Part shown: positions 1 through 10,121 of the stretch, piece by piece
Layout: each line of letters begins with the position of its first letter
How positions within the stretch are numbered: position 1 is the stretch's first letter
Position numbers and translations under genes: made by a program
DNA from: Candidatus Brocadiaceae bacterium
GTDB taxonomy: Bacteria > Planctomycetota > Brocadiia > SM23-32
Assembly (NCBI GenBank): GCA_012728835.1
Contig: JAAYEJ010000008.1
Coordinates: 1 to 51,169 of the forward strand
Direction: 5' to 3'
Length of the DNA: 51,169 nucleotides
The notes under the pieces: model-generated
What the model saw: the letters and a program-made list of their open reading frames with translations, nothing else
Database searches by the model: none
Told to the model about the DNA's origin: nothing

Positions 1-2
1 AG

Positions 3-1061
3 AAGCTCGTTCAGCGGTTCGCCGACATCGCCCGCGGGCGCAGCGATCCCGCATGGGGCAAGCGGCTGCGCGCACGCCGCAAGCAGCTCGAACGCGAGAA
101 GGCCCAGGCCGTGGAGCGGCCGACGCTCGGGCCGTCCGGCATCAAGCCCGACTTCAGGACCGAGGGCAGCCGGGCCGACATCGCCCTGCAACTGCGCGGC
201 TACAGCAAGGCGTTCGGCGAGCGCCGGCTGTTCGACGCTGTCGACCTGCTCGTCTCCTGCGGCGAACGCGTGGCGCTGGTCGGCCCGAACGGCTGCGGCA
301 AGACCTCCCTCCTGCGCGACGTCATCGAGCAGGGCGACTGGCAGAACGCCACCATCCGCGTCGGCCCCAGCCTGACCATCGGCTACTGCGCCCAGCAGCA
401 GGAGGTCCTGCGCGCCGATCGCCGCGTGGCCGACGAGGTCATGTCGCTCGGCGTGGCCCGGCGCGACGCCTACGGCATCCTGGCCCGGTTCCTGTTCAGC
501 CGGGACGACATGAACAAACGCGTCGGCGACCTGTCGGGCGGCGAACGCAACCGCCTGCAGCTGGCGCGCCTCATGGTGGACCGGCCGAACTTCCTCATCC
601 TGGACGAGCCGACCAACCACCTGGACATCCTGGCGCGCGAGGCCGTCGAGGACGCGCTCGGCGACTATCAGGGGACGCTGCTGGTGGTCTCGCATGACCG
701 CTACTTCCTGGACAAGATCGTCGAGCGGGTCGTCGAGGTGCGGGACCGGCGCCTGCATTCCTACACCGGCGGATTCACCGAGTTCTGGGAGGCTCGCCGG
801 CGCATCTCCCGGACCTCCGGCCGGATCGCCACCCGGGCAAAGGTGCGCGAGCGAGCGGCCAGGGGACGGTCCGCGCCGACGGCCGTGCTGGAGAAGCAGA
901 TCGGCGAACTTGAACGGGACAAGGTGTCCCTGGAAGGACGGATGGAGAACGCCTTCCGCCACCGCAACCGCCGGGAGGCGCGGCGGCTGGCCGCCGAACT
1001 GGAGCAGTTGCAGGAACGCCTGGACCGCCTCTACCAGGAGTGGCTGGCCGCGAGCGAGTGA
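3..1061 (+). CDS. ABC-F family ATPase, C-terminal half (5' end cut off by window edge)
   Basis: The frame is open from the first complete codon, so the N-terminal ATPase domain lies outside the window. What remains is the basic inter-domain linker (many Arg/Lys around residues 15-35) and the second nucleotide-binding domain: Walker A GPNGCGKT, signature LSGGERNRLQL, Walker B FLILDEPTNHLD and switch histidine in VVSHDRYFLD. The last ~90 residues are highly charged and look like a coiled coil, as in Uup-type members. There are no membrane segments, as expected for ABC-F proteins, which are soluble and mostly act on the ribosome. The subfamily (EttA, Uup, antibiotic-protection) cannot be decided from half a protein. 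A G/C-rich hairpin follows the stop. Confidence 0.9.
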   Translation, partial: KLVQRFADIARGRSDPAWGKRLRARRKQLEREKAQAVERPTLGPSGIKPDFRTEGSRADIALQLRGYSKAFGERRLFDAVDLLVSCGERVALVGPNGCGKTSLLRDVIEQGDWQNATIRVGPSLTIGYCAQQQEVLRADRRVADEVMSLGVARRDAYGILARFLFSRDDMNKRVGDLSGGERNRLQLARLMVDRPNFLILDEPTNHLDILAREAVEDALGDYQGTLLVVSHDRYFLDKIVERVVEVRDRRLHSYTGGFTEFWEARRRISRTSGRIATRAKVRERAARGRSAPTAVLEKQIGELERDKVSLEGRMENAFRHRNRREARRLAAELEQLQERLDRLYQEWLAASE

Positions 1062-1070
1062 ACGGCCGGC

Positions 1071-1111
1071 GGCCGGGGGGGCGCAGCGGCAGGGACCCCC
1101 GCCCCCCGGCC
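1071..1111 (+). terminator. G/C hairpin after the ABC-F gene
   Basis: Left arm at 1071-1082 and right arm GCCCCCCGGCC at 1101-1111 pair over about 11 bp with one bulged G and an 18-base loop. It begins 9 bases after the stop codon. There is no U-tract, so it may only be a stabilising or pausing structure. Confidence 0.4.
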
Positions 1112-1153
1112 GGGCGAACACGCGCGGCGTGCCGGAACGGCGCCGGTCACCCA

Positions 1154-1182
1154 TTGAAGAACCGCCGCGAATCGCATATCCT
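1154..1182 (+). promoter_or_regulatory. Probable sigma-70 promoter for the AsmA-like gene
   Basis: TTGAAG (1154-1159), 17-base spacer, TATCCT (1177-1182). It lies in a 273-base gap with no other gene, leaving a leader of about 145 bases before the GTG at 1335. Placement and spacing are good; the -35 matches 4 of 6 consensus bases. Confidence 0.4.
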
Positions 1183-1334
1183 CATGGGAGTCGATTCTGC
1201 GCGGACCGCCCGGTGGTCCCGTCCGGGCGATGCTTCGGAGCCGGGGGGGGGCACCGTGTCGTCTGTCCCCGCAAGAAAGTGCACATCTGCCGGCATGGGC
1301 CGGGGAACTGACCATTTCAGGGGGAGGACCGGAC

Positions 1335-2243
1335 GTGAAGAAGAAGCTGCTCATTGCGTTCGTGGTCGTTCTGGTCGTCATCGTGGCCGGGGGGCTCCTT
1401 GTCTACTCGAATCTGGACAAGATCATCAAGGTCGGCGTCGAGAAGGGCGGCACGATGGTCCTGGGCGTGTCGACGACGTTGGAGGGGGCGACGGTGGACG
1501 TCCCGAACGGCACCGTCGGCCTGGACGGCCTGCTGCTCGGCAGCCCGGAGGGCTTTTCAGAGCCCGGCATGTTCAAGCTGGGCCATGCGCACACGACGGT
1601 GGACCTCGGGTCGATTCGGAAGGACGAACTGATCATCCGCGAGGTTGTCATCGACGGCCCCGAGATCACGCTGGAGTTCGACGGCACCCGGACGAACTGG
1701 GGCACGTTGCTGGAGAACCTGGAGAGCGAGCCGAAGCAGGAGGAGGCCAGGAAGAAGAGCCAGAAGAGCGTGCGGGTGGACCGGATCGTGTTCTCGAACG
1801 GCAAGGTGCGCATCGCGGGCGTGCCTGCCGTGGGCGGCGCGACCGTGCCGCTGCCGCGGCTCGAGATCACCGACCTCGCCCCGGCTGACGGCACCGTGCA
1901 GACGGTCGGCGGCGTGCTGGCCGACGTAGTCAGGTCGCTCTACACGTCCGTGGTCGGCGCCGCCGGGAGCGTGCTGCCCCTGGAGCAGGTTCAGGCGCTC
2001 GGCCAGGAGGCGCTGGCCGTGGCCGGGCAGGCGGCCCAGGCCGCGACGGAAGCCGCCGGAGCGGCCGCATCAGCGGCCAAGGACGCGGCGGGCAGCGCGG
2101 CCGAGGCGGCGAAGGACGCCGGGGCGGCCGCCGCCGGCGCGGCAAAGAGTGCAGGCGACAAGGCGACGGGGCTCATCCGCGGCGTCCTGCCCGGCGGCAA
2201 GGACGAGCCGGCCGAGGCGGATGGTGCGGACGAAGGAGAGTGA
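1335..2243 (+). CDS. AsmA-like membrane-anchored protein with alanine-rich C-terminus
   Basis: 302 residues from a GTG preceded by a strong GGGGGAGGA Shine-Dalgarno; the frame is open further upstream but has no better start. Residues 1-25 (KKKLLIAFVVVLVVIVAGG) form one uncleaved membrane helix. The following ~200 residues alternate hydrophobic and polar beta-type segments with the DGP.I.....G..NW pattern typical of AsmA/DUF748 proteins, which sit in the periplasm and bridge or influence the outer membrane. From about residue 215 the chain becomes Ala-rich with recurring A-K-D-A-A/G units, resembling amphipathic helical repeats. AsmA-like assignment is by pattern only. It is followed closely by two more membrane-protein genes, possibly one operon. 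Confidence 0.7.
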   Translation: MKKKLLIAFVVVLVVIVAGGLLVYSNLDKIIKVGVEKGGTMVLGVSTTLEGATVDVPNGTVGLDGLLLGSPEGFSEPGMFKLGHAHTTVDLGSIRKDELIIREVVIDGPEITLEFDGTRTNWGTLLENLESEPKQEEARKKSQKSVRVDRIVFSNGKVRIAGVPAVGGATVPLPRLEITDLAPADGTVQTVGGVLADVVRSLYTSVVGAAGSVLPLEQVQALGQEALAVAGQAAQAATEAAGAAASAAKDAAGSAAEAAKDAGAAAAGAAKSAGDKATGLIRGVLPGGKDEPAEADGADEGE

Positions 2244-2291
2244 GCAGCCTGCGGCCGCCGTCGGGGCCGCCCACTGCGGAGGAGAAGATCC

Positions 2292-2546
2292 GTGGACATG
2301 AGCGAGATCATCAGCTTCCTGCTGATCGGGATCGTGGCGGGCTGGATCGCCGGCAAGCTGATGAAGGGCCGGGGCTTCGGCCTGGTCGGGAACATGGTCG
2401 TGGGCGTGCTGGGGGCCGCAGCCGGCAGCGTCCTTTTCGGACTGGTGGGCCTGAGGAACGACGGCAGCCTGATCGGCGTGCTGATCACGGCCGTGGTCGG
2501 CGCGGTCGTGCTCCTGTTCGTCATCGGCGTCCTGCGAAAGGCGTAG
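2292..2546 (+). CDS. GlsB/YeaQ/YmgE family small membrane protein
   Basis: 84 residues with three hydrophobic segments (about 6-24, 33-54, 62-82) and glycine-rich turns; the GWIAGKLMKGRGFG signature near the N-terminus identifies the transglycosylase-associated (GlsB/YeaQ) family. These are integral inner-membrane proteins linked to general stress in several bacteria; the biochemical role is unknown. The GTG start at 2292 is preferred over the ATG two codons later because GGAGGA sits 8 bases before it. Family length is normally 80-90, so this is full length. Confidence 0.85.
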   Translation: MDMSEIISFLLIGIVAGWIAGKLMKGRGFGLVGNMVVGVLGAAAGSVLFGLVGLRNDGSLIGVLITAVVGAVVLLFVIGVLRKA

Positions 2547-2582
2547 CACGCCCGGCAAGCGTCGGCTCGCATGGGAGAGGGG

Positions 2583-3974
2583 ATGGTGCGGCGCAAGGTC
2601 GGTCGTGTGGTGCGGTTCCTGAAGGGCGACGTGTGGCGGGTCCGGTCCAGGGACCTGCCGCCGAGCCGTTCGTTCCTGATCCGGCAGGTCCGCATCGTCC
2701 TCCTGGCCCTGCGCGGCTTCCGGACGGACCGCTGCAGCCTCCGGGCGTCGGCGCTGACGTACTTCACGGTCCTCTCCATCGTGCCCGCCGTGGCCATGAC
2801 GTTCGGCGTGGCCAAGGGGTTCGGCCTGGAGGCGATGCTGGAGGAGCGGATCCGCACGGCGCTGCACGGCCAGCCGGAGGTCGCCGACCACCTCATTCGG
2901 TTCTCGCAGTCGCTCCTTGAGAGCGCGCGCGGCGGCGTGATCGCCGGCGTGGGCATCGCGGTGCTGTTCTGGACGGTCATCAAGGTGCTCACGCACGTCG
3001 AGAAGTCCTTCAACGCGATCTGGGGCGTGGAGGAGCAGCGCCCGCTGCCGCGCCGCTTCGCCGACTACCTGTCCATGATGCTCATCGGCCCCGTGCTGCT
3101 GATCGTGTCCGGCGGCGTGACCGTTCTGGTGGCCGGCAAGGTGCAGGGCTTCGTGCAGGGCGTGAGCCTGCTGGGCTTCCTGGCGCCCGTGGTCACGCGG
3201 CTGCTGCGGCTGCTGCCCTACTGCCTCGGCTGGGGCCTGTTCGCGTTCGCCTACATCGTCATGCCGAACACCAGGGTGCGGTTCCGATCCGCGCTGCTGG
3301 GCGGCGTCGTGGCGGGCACGCTCTACCAGATCGTGCAGTGGGTCTACATCGCCTTCCAGGTGGGCGTGGCGAAGTACAACGCCGTCTACGGGAGCTTCGC
3401 CGCCCTCCCACTCTTCCTGGTCTGGCTGCAGCTCAGTTGGCTCATCGTGCTCTTCGGGGCGGAACTCTCGTTTGCGTCGCAGAACGTGGAGACCTACGAG
3501 TTCGAGCCGGACTGCCGGCTGGCCAGCCGCTCGTCCAAACGGCTCGTGGCGCTGCGCATCGTCCAGGTCGTCGTGCAGAGATTCGCGGGCGGCCTGAACC
3601 CCCTGACGGCCGCCGAGATCTCGCGCCAGGTGGGCGTGCCCATCCGCCTGACCACCGAGATACTGCACGAGCTGGTCGAGGCCCGCGTCCTGTCGGAGAC
3701 GCCCATCGAGAACGCCAAGGACCTCGCCCACCTGCCCGCCCGCCCGCCGGAGCAACTGACGATCGCGTTCGTTCTGGAGGCGCTGGACGACCGCGGCGGC
3801 GACACGCTGCGCCCCGCCGAGTCGCCCGAACTCGAGGAGCTGGCCGACAGCCTCCGCGCGTTCCGCGAGGAACTCCGCCGCTCGCCCGCGAACACGCCCC
3901 TTCTGAGGGCGGCGGCCGGGCCGGACGCAGCACGCCCCGCCCCCCCCTTTGCCCCCCGTCGGCCCCGGCAGTAG
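2583..3974 (+). CDS. YihY/BrkB family membrane protein with C-terminal winged-helix-like tail
   Basis: About 463 residues. The N-terminal ~300 residues hold the YihY/virulence-factor BrkB domain (RASALTYFTVLSIVPAVA near residue 50) with about six transmembrane segments. After the last helix (about residue 290) comes a cytosolic tail of ~170 residues that reads as a winged helix (LTAAEISRQVGVPIRLTTEI) followed by an acidic then Pro/Arg-rich end. Such tails occur in other long family members. The function is not established; the family was once annotated as RNase BN. ATG 2583 has GGAG five bases upstream; ATG 2571 is in frame but lacks a ribosome site. smpB starts 9 bases after the stop. Confidence 0.85.
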   Translation: MVRRKVGRVVRFLKGDVWRVRSRDLPPSRSFLIRQVRIVLLALRGFRTDRCSLRASALTYFTVLSIVPAVAMTFGVAKGFGLEAMLEERIRTALHGQPEVADHLIRFSQSLLESARGGVIAGVGIAVLFWTVIKVLTHVEKSFNAIWGVEEQRPLPRRFADYLSMMLIGPVLLIVSGGVTVLVAGKVQGFVQGVSLLGFLAPVVTRLLRLLPYCLGWGLFAFAYIVMPNTRVRFRSALLGGVVAGTLYQIVQWVYIAFQVGVAKYNAVYGSFAALPLFLVWLQLSWLIVLFGAELSFASQNVETYEFEPDCRLASRSSKRLVALRIVQVVVQRFAGGLNPLTAAEISRQVGVPIRLTTEILHELVEARVLSETPIENAKDLAHLPARPPEQLTIAFVLEALDDRGGDTLRPAESPELEELADSLRAFREELRRSPANTPLLRAAAGPDAARPAPPFAPRRPRQ

Positions 3975-3983
3975 AATGCGTCC

Positions 3984-4457
3984 ATGGCCAGACAGGAATC
4001 AGGCATCGCGGTGGTCGCGCACAACCGGCGCGCCCGGCACGACTTCGTCATCGAAGACAGCTACGAGGCGGGGATCGTGCTCCAGGGCACCGAGGTGAAG
4101 AGCCTGCGCGAGGGCACCTGCAGCCTCAACGAGGCCTACGCGCGGCCCAAGGGGGATGAGGTCTTCCTGTTCGACATGCACATCCCCCCCTACGGCCCGG
4201 CCAGCCAGTTCAACCATGACCCCAAGCGGCCGCGAAAGCTCCTGCTCCAGCGCCGTGAGCTGGACCGCATCATCGCCCGCTGCACCGAGCGCGGGTATAC
4301 GCTGGTGCCGATGCGGCTCTACTTCAAGGGCGGCTACGCAAAGGTGCAGATCGGGCTGGCCCGCCGCCGCAAGCACTGGGACGACCGCGACAAGAAGGAG
4401 GCCCGACAGCGCCGCAAGGACACCGCCGCCGAACTCGGCCGGCGGGGCCGCCGGTAA
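3984..4457 (+). CDS. smpB: SsrA-binding protein SmpB
   Basis: 157 residues, the family's usual size. SmpB binds tmRNA and delivers it to ribosomes stalled on broken mRNAs. Visible signatures are the N-terminal NRRARHDFVIEDSYEAGIVL block, GTEVKSLR, and LVPMRLYFKGG.AKV, with the basic C-terminal tail (KKEARQRRKD) that occupies the mRNA channel. It starts 9 bases after the YihY stop with only a weak ribosome site, so it may be translationally coupled. The tmRNA gene itself is not in the window. Confidence 0.97.
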   Translation: MARQESGIAVVAHNRRARHDFVIEDSYEAGIVLQGTEVKSLREGTCSLNEAYARPKGDEVFLFDMHIPPYGPASQFNHDPKRPRKLLLQRRELDRIIARCTERGYTLVPMRLYFKGGYAKVQIGLARRRKHWDDRDKKEARQRRKDTAAELGRRGRR

Positions 4458-4492
4458 GCGGCCGCGCACAGGACCCCACCAGGAGACTCCCC

Positions 4493-5185
4493 ATGACCGA
4501 CTCCAGGCCGAACATCGTGTATGTGACCGCCCACCCGGACGACTCCTCCAACGCCATGGGCGCCACGGCCCTGCTGCTCAAGGACCGCTACGACGTCCAC
4601 GTGCTCTGCGCCACGCGCGGGGAGCGCGGCATCCGCGGCAAGACGTACGCTGAGGCGGGCGCCATCCGGGAAAAGGAAGAGGCCGCCGCCTGTGCCCTGA
4701 TGGGCGCGCAACTGACCTTCCTGGACAGGGTGAACGGCGAGCTCTACGCCGACAAGGCCATCTGCGACATGGTGGCCGGCATCCTGACCGACCTGCGCCC
4801 GGCCGCCGTCTTCACCCTGTGGCCGATCAACGAGCACGAAGACCACACGGCCGTCTACGAGATCACCATGAAGGCGCTGCTGCTGTCCGACCTGCGCGGG
4901 ACGACCGAGGTCTACATGGGGGAGAACGACATCGGCGGCCAGACGAACCAGTTCGTCCCGGACATCTACGTCGACATCTCCGGCGTGATCGAGCAGAAAC
5001 GGGCGATGGTCGCCTGCCATCGGTCGCAGTACCCGAGCGAGGAGCGCCGGGAGTACATCATCCGGCGCAACGCGATTCGGGGCATGATGGCGCGGTGCCC
5101 CTTTGCGGAGGCATTCAAGACGCTCTACCCCGTGACGACCGGCCGCTGGGGCCGCCCGTCGGGGGCGCTCCTCCTGGACCTGTAG
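4493..5185 (+). CDS. PIG-L/LmbE family deacetylase
   Basis: 230 residues with an LmbE/PIG-L fold: the N-terminal AHPDD metal-binding motif (H and D ligands) and the later ligand histidine in NEHEDHTAVYE. Members remove acetyl groups from N-acetylglucosamine-type substrates, for example in thiol cofactor or glycan metabolism; the substrate here is unknown. The residue after AHPDD, often Glu, is Ser (AHPDDSSNAMG). GGAGACTCCCC precedes the ATG. It is the last plus-strand gene before the convergent aldo/keto reductase, with a 25-base gap. Confidence 0.85.
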   Translation: MTDSRPNIVYVTAHPDDSSNAMGATALLLKDRYDVHVLCATRGERGIRGKTYAEAGAIREKEEAAACALMGAQLTFLDRVNGELYADKAICDMVAGILTDLRPAAVFTLWPINEHEDHTAVYEITMKALLLSDLRGTTEVYMGENDIGGQTNQFVPDIYVDISGVIEQKRAMVACHRSQYPSEERREYIIRRNAIRGMMARCPFAEAFKTLYPVTTGRWGRPSGALLLDL

Positions 5186-5210
5186 GCCGCACCGCGGCCG
5201 CCCGGCCGGT

Positions 5211-6173
5211 TCAGACGTCCGCCCGCTCCAGGTCCAGCCAGGCGCATTCCTCACGCGTCAGTCTGAGTTCCATGGCCGCGACGTTCTCCTCGAGTTCGCG
5301 CGGGGCCATGCAGGCGCAGATGGGGAAGACGTTCAGCCCCTGGCTCACGACGAAGGCCATGGCGATCTGGGCGACCGTGACGCCCTTGCGGCGGGCCAGT
5401 TCCATCGCGCGGTCGAGCCGGCGGAAGTTGACCTCGTGGCAGAACCCCCTGCGCGTCGCCTCGTCGATCGCGCCGGGGTCGTGTTCGTACGCCTCCCGCG
5501 TGATGCGGCCGGCCATGAAACCGCGGGCCATGCTGCTCCAGGCAAACACGGGCATCTGCGTGCGCCGGTACCACGCGCGCGCATCGGCGCCGGCCGCCCC
5601 GCCGATGCTCAGGCAGCCCGCCCAGGTCTCCTCGATCTGCTCGGCCAGGCTGTAGTTGGGGCTGCTGGCGACCAGCGGCGTCAGGCCGTGCGCCTCGGCG
5701 TATTCGTTCGCCTGCTGCAGCCGCTGATGGGTCCAGTTGGAGCCGCCGAAGGCGCGGATGAGGCCCGCCTCGCGCTCCCTGTTCAGGGCGTCCACGATCG
5801 GGCCGACGGGCACGTCCGGGTTGTCGCGGTGCAGCAGGTAGAGGTCGATGTAGTCCGTGCCCAGCCGCTCGAGGGACTCGCGCAGGTCGGAGGCGATGTC
5901 CTCCGGTGTGACCCGCTGCCGATTTGTGGGATGCGCGCCCTTCCCGATAATGACCACCTGCCGGCGCACGCCGCGCTCGGCGATCCACCGCCCGAGTGTC
6001 CGCTCCGCCTTCTCTCCGTACACGTGCGCCGTGTCGAACGCCGTGGCGCCGCGCTCGAACAGAGCGTCCATCAGCGGGAACGGTTCGCCGCCATCGGGCC
6101 GGCGGGCGACCTCGATGCCCATCACCAGACGCGAAACGTCCTTGTCGATGCCCGGTATCCTGCCGTACTGCAT
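5211..6173 (-). CDS. Aldo/keto reductase
   Basis: 320 residues, normal for the family. NAD(P)H-dependent oxidoreductase with a TIM barrel. The catalytic tetrad is visible: Asp in TAFDTAHVYG, Tyr in the same segment, Lys in IIGKGAH, and His in DLYLLHRDNP; SSPNYSL follows. The start at 6173 (MQYGRIPG) is supported by AAGGAG 8 bases upstream; sequence upstream in frame is the tail of the preceding gene read in another frame. It is the last gene of the minus-strand run 9471-5211, starting 13 bases after the mannitol-dehydrogenase-type gene, so the two are very likely co-transcribed. Substrate unknown; probably a sugar or sugar acid given the neighbours. Confidence 0.92.
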   Translation of the reverse strand: MQYGRIPGIDKDVSRLVMGIEVARRPDGGEPFPLMDALFERGATAFDTAHVYGEKAERTLGRWIAERGVRRQVVIIGKGAHPTNRQRVTPEDIASDLRESLERLGTDYIDLYLLHRDNPDVPVGPIVDALNREREAGLIRAFGGSNWTHQRLQQANEYAEAHGLTPLVASSPNYSLAEQIEETWAGCLSIGGAAGADARAWYRRTQMPVFAWSSMARGFMAGRITREAYEHDPGAIDEATRRGFCHEVNFRRLDRAMELARRKGVTVAQIAMAFVVSQGLNVFPICACMAPRELEENVAAMELRLTREECAWLDLERADV

Positions 6174-6186
6174 GCCCCACACTCCT

Positions 6187-7374
6187 TCAACTCGGCCCGG
6201 AACGGGCAAGCGCCGCGTCCTGCGCCTCCACGAGCGCGGCCAACTCGGCGTCCCTGTCCGGGGCCAGTCCACAGTGGCCCGCGAGCACCTCCCGCAGTCC
6301 CTGATGCGTCTGGCCCGTCTCTCGGGCGATCCGAACGGCCGCTGCCAGGCCCGTGGCGAAGGCGACCGGCTCGACGCCCCGGGCGGCGACCGTCCGCAGG
6401 CCATAGACGATGCGCTCGCCCGGTTCGAGCTTGCGCATGATCGCGCGCACGCCGCGCGCGATCGGGTCGTTCAGCAGCGGCGACGTGATCCGGCGCAGGA
6501 TGGCGTCGCAGTAGTTCATGTACTCGCTGCGCCCCAGCGCCGCCCCGTGCCGGGCCTGCAGGGCGGCCCCCGCTTCGTCGATCAGCAGGCGCCGCCCCAG
6601 TTCCAGCAGGTCCGGCTGCACGCGAAGCTCCGGGAACGTCTGCACGCCCCGCAGCCGGCCCAGGCAGGCGAGCACAAAGTGGAGCCCGTTGTGCGAGAGC
6701 ATCTTCACGTCCTCGGACGCCCGGAAGCGGGCGGGCGCCTGGGGCTCCAGGGCGGCTGGCAGGTTGTCCAGGCCGTCCAGAACATGCTCCTGCACGGGAA
6801 TGCCATAGAACGGCTCGGCCACGACCGCCCAGTCGAGCCCGGGGGCCGGCGGCTGCAGGGGCGGCCGGACGGGCTGGACGATCGTGCACATCCGCCCCAT
6901 GACCGTGTCGCCGATCAACGGGGCGGCCGCGAACCCGCCGCCCGCCGCCTGCTCGATGGCGCGGCGCAGCCCCGCGGCGATCTCGACGCCGTTCTCGGCA
7001 CAGGCGATGCGCAGCGGACGACGGGCCGGGCGCTCGGCCGCCGCACGGGACAGCAGCGGCACCAGGCGGTGCAGATTCGACGCGCCGACGGCCGTGATGA
7101 CCAGGTCGGCGCCTTCCAGCACCCCGAGCACCTCGGGCGTGGTGCGTGCGTCCAGGCAGAGAGCGTCCACGTTGCCGACCCGGACGGTCCGGAGCGACAG
7201 CCCGGCCTCGTTGAACACGTAGCACCCGGCCGCGCGCAGCGGGGCCGCCAGGTCGGCCCGGGCCGGCACGTCCACGAAGACGACCGGGGCCTCGGGGGCC
7301 AGTTCCGGCCCCAGGAACCCGAGCCCGAGCGCTCCCGCTCCGAAGACGACGCATCTGAAAGACGTGGCTGCCAT
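6187..7374 (-). CDS. Mannitol dehydrogenase-family (polyol/hexuronate) oxidoreductase
   Basis: 395 residues, similar to mannitol-1-phosphate 5-dehydrogenases. The N-terminal Rossmann domain opens VVFGAGALGLGFLG, and the C-terminal catalytic helix carries K...HNGLH (VKMLSHNGLHFVLACLG), matching the Lys/Asn/His set of the long-chain mannitol dehydrogenase family. Chemistry: NAD(P)-linked oxidation of a polyol or reduction of a keto-sugar; the exact substrate cannot be read. ATG 7374 has CGGAG upstream. It lies between a MoxR gene (28-base gap) and the aldo/keto reductase (13-base gap). Confidence 0.82.
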   Translation of the reverse strand: MAATSFRCVVFGAGALGLGFLGPELAPEAPVVFVDVPARADLAAPLRAAGCYVFNEAGLSLRTVRVGNVDALCLDARTTPEVLGVLEGADLVITAVGASNLHRLVPLLSRAAAERPARRPLRIACAENGVEIAAGLRRAIEQAAGGGFAAAPLIGDTVMGRMCTIVQPVRPPLQPPAPGLDWAVVAEPFYGIPVQEHVLDGLDNLPAALEPQAPARFRASEDVKMLSHNGLHFVLACLGRLRGVQTFPELRVQPDLLELGRRLLIDEAGAALQARHGAALGRSEYMNYCDAILRRITSPLLNDPIARGVRAIMRKLEPGERIVYGLRTVAARGVEPVAFATGLAAAVRIARETGQTHQGLREVLAGHCGLAPDRDAELAALVEAQDAALARSGPS

Positions 7375-7402
7375 GGGGACTCCGCGCGCAGCGCAGACGG
7401 CG

Positions 7403-8416
<1,014 letters not shown>

Positions 8417-8451
8417 GTCGGGGCACGCTCCGTGTGCAGGTGTGGGGGGGC

Positions 8452-9471
8452 CTACGGGGTTCGGTCCGACGCCTCCAGCAGTTCGGCAACCGACACCGGC
8501 CGGCGCTCCCGGGACGACTGCGCCACGGCCATGGCCGTGGCCAGGCTGACCAGGTTGTCGCGCCCGCTGGTCTCGGGTTCCCGGCCCTCGGCCACCGCCC
8601 GCCGGAACTCGGCCAGGACGGCCGCCTGCCCGCTGACGGGCCCCGGGTCGAGTTCCACCTCGCTGTCCGTGTCCGGGTGCGCCGACGGCCGGACGTGCAC
8701 CCGGCCGTCGCAGAACTCCAGCAGGGCGTCGCGGCATTCCACGGACCAGTGGCCGTCCCACGCCGTCTGCGGCCCGCGCGAGACCCAGCTCCCTTCGTAG
8801 ACGACCTTCAGGCCGTCCTCGAACTCCAGCAGCGCGGCCGCGCACGCGTCCTCCTCAAACGGGCTCCAGGAGGGCTGCCACGTGCGCGCGTACACCGTCA
8901 CCGGGTCCCGGCCCGTCAGGGCGCGCATCAGGTCGAAGTGGTGGATGCTCATGTCGCGCACGAGGGGGCGGTCCAGCCGGGCGCGCAGGGCGTCTCGGAA
9001 GCTGACCGACCGCGCAAACCGCACGGAGAGGGCCTCGGGCCGGCCGAACTCGCCCGAACGGATGATCCGGCGCATCGTGCGGGCCCAGGGGCGGAAGCGG
9101 TAGTTCTGGCTCACCATCAGGGCGCGCCCCGCCCGGCGCGCCGCCTCTACGACCAGACACGCGTGCGGCATGGAGTCGGCCAGCGGCTTCTCGGTCAGCA
9201 CGTGCAGCCCGCAGTCGAACGCCGCCAGGGCCACCTCGTGGTGGAGGGGCGCCGGCGTGACGATCAGCACGGCCTCGGCCTGGACGGTCCGGAAGGCCTT
9301 GCGGAAGTCCGTCAGGCACGCGGACGGACTCAGGCCGGTCGCCTCCCGGGCGGCATCCAGCGTCGCCTCGTCGACATCGACGAGGGCGGCCAGGGAGACC
9401 GTGTCGTCGCTCCGGACGCGGGGCAGCCACGTGCGGCCGAACCCGCCTGCGCCCACCTGGATCACCCTCAC
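8452..9471 (-). CDS. Gfo/Idh/MocA family oxidoreductase
   Basis: 339 residues. NAD(P)-dependent sugar or inositol dehydrogenase family: Rossmann motif GAGGFGRTW at the N-terminus, TEKPLADS (the EKP motif whose Lys contacts cofactor and substrate), and a C-terminal beta-sheet domain with the [13 protein letters not shown] block carrying the conserved His and Asp. The GTG start at 9471 has AGGAG 7 bases upstream. First gene of the minus-strand run 9471-5211. This family is greatly expanded in planctomycetes. Substrate unknown. Confidence 0.92.
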   Translation of the reverse strand: MRVIQVGAGGFGRTWLPRVRSDDTVSLAALVDVDEATLDAAREATGLSPSACLTDFRKAFRTVQAEAVLIVTPAPLHHEVALAAFDCGLHVLTEKPLADSMPHACLVVEAARRAGRALMVSQNYRFRPWARTMRRIIRSGEFGRPEALSVRFARSVSFRDALRARLDRPLVRDMSIHHFDLMRALTGRDPVTVYARTWQPSWSPFEEDACAAALLEFEDGLKVVYEGSWVSRGPQTAWDGHWSVECRDALLEFCDGRVHVRPSAHPDTDSEVELDPGPVSGQAAVLAEFRRAVAEGREPETSGRDNLVSLATAMAVAQSSRERRPVSVAELLEASDRTP

Positions 9472-9642
9472 GGTCGCGCTCCTGAGTTGGCGGAAATGCG
9501 CGCGCGATTCTACCCAAGCCTCGCCCCTGTGGCAAGCAGGCAGCGGACTTCCGGCCGGCGGGACGCCTCCCGACGCCCCCCGTCGGGCAGCGTGGCGGTC
9601 TCGGCCGCGCGTGCGGGGGCCTGCCGGATCCGGGGCCGGCAC

Positions 9643-9671
9643 TTGCGGCGCCGTGCATATCCCGCTATAAT
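9643..9671 (+). promoter_or_regulatory. Sigma-70 promoter for rpsO-pnp
   Basis: TTGCGG (9643-9648), exactly 17 bases, then perfect TATAAT (9666-9671). Transcription would begin near 9678, about 67 bases before the rpsO start. It is the only clear promoter in the 273-base gap between the divergent oxidoreductase and rpsO. Confidence 0.75.
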
Positions 9672-9744
9672 CGTCGAAGATAGGGCGGCCAGGGAGCCGC
9701 CGGGGGTTGGAGCGTCGCCAGAGAGAAGGCGAGTTGCGTCGCAG

Positions 9745-10008
9745 ATGGAAAAGGACCGCAAGACGGCAATAGTCGAGCAGTTTCGGACGCACGAGACCGA
9801 TACCGGTTCGCCGGACGTGCAGGTGGCCCTGTTGACGGAACGCATCAGGGAGCTGACCGAGCACCTGCGAACCCACAAGAAGGACCACGCATCGCGTCAG
9901 GGCCTGTTGAAGATGGTCGGGAAGCGTTCGGCCCTGCTGAAGTACCTGATGCGCGAGAATCCGACCCGGTATCGGGGACTGATCGAGACGCTGAAGTTGA
10001 GGAAGTGA
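9745..10008 (+). CDS. rpsO: Small ribosomal subunit protein uS15
   Basis: 87 residues, close to the usual 88-89. S15 binds the central domain of 16S rRNA early in 30S assembly. Recognised by [37 protein letters not shown] and the [13 protein letters not shown] end. The ATG at 9745 is the first start in frame at the correct conserved N-terminus; the ribosome site is weak (GAGAAGG about 15 bases upstream). rpsO next to pnp is an ancient and common pairing, and in E. coli S15 represses its own translation. Confidence 0.96.
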   Translation: MEKDRKTAIVEQFRTHETDTGSPDVQVALLTERIRELTEHLRTHKKDHASRQGLLKMVGKRSALLKYLMRENPTRYRGLIETLKLRK

Positions 10009-10121
10009 GGGAAGATAACTCCGGTTGTCCCACCTGCGCAGTCCGTCGGCGCCGGCAGGCGTAGCGCGTTCGACAGAACGCGGACGGTGCGCACTACGCA
10101 TTCCCCAGAGTCACCTCACTG

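Noticed and set aside
2070-3755. 561-codon minus-strand frame opposite the YihY gene
   Set aside because: Histidine/arginine/proline/glutamine-rich product with no domain; a shadow frame caused by high third-position GC of the real plus-strand genes.
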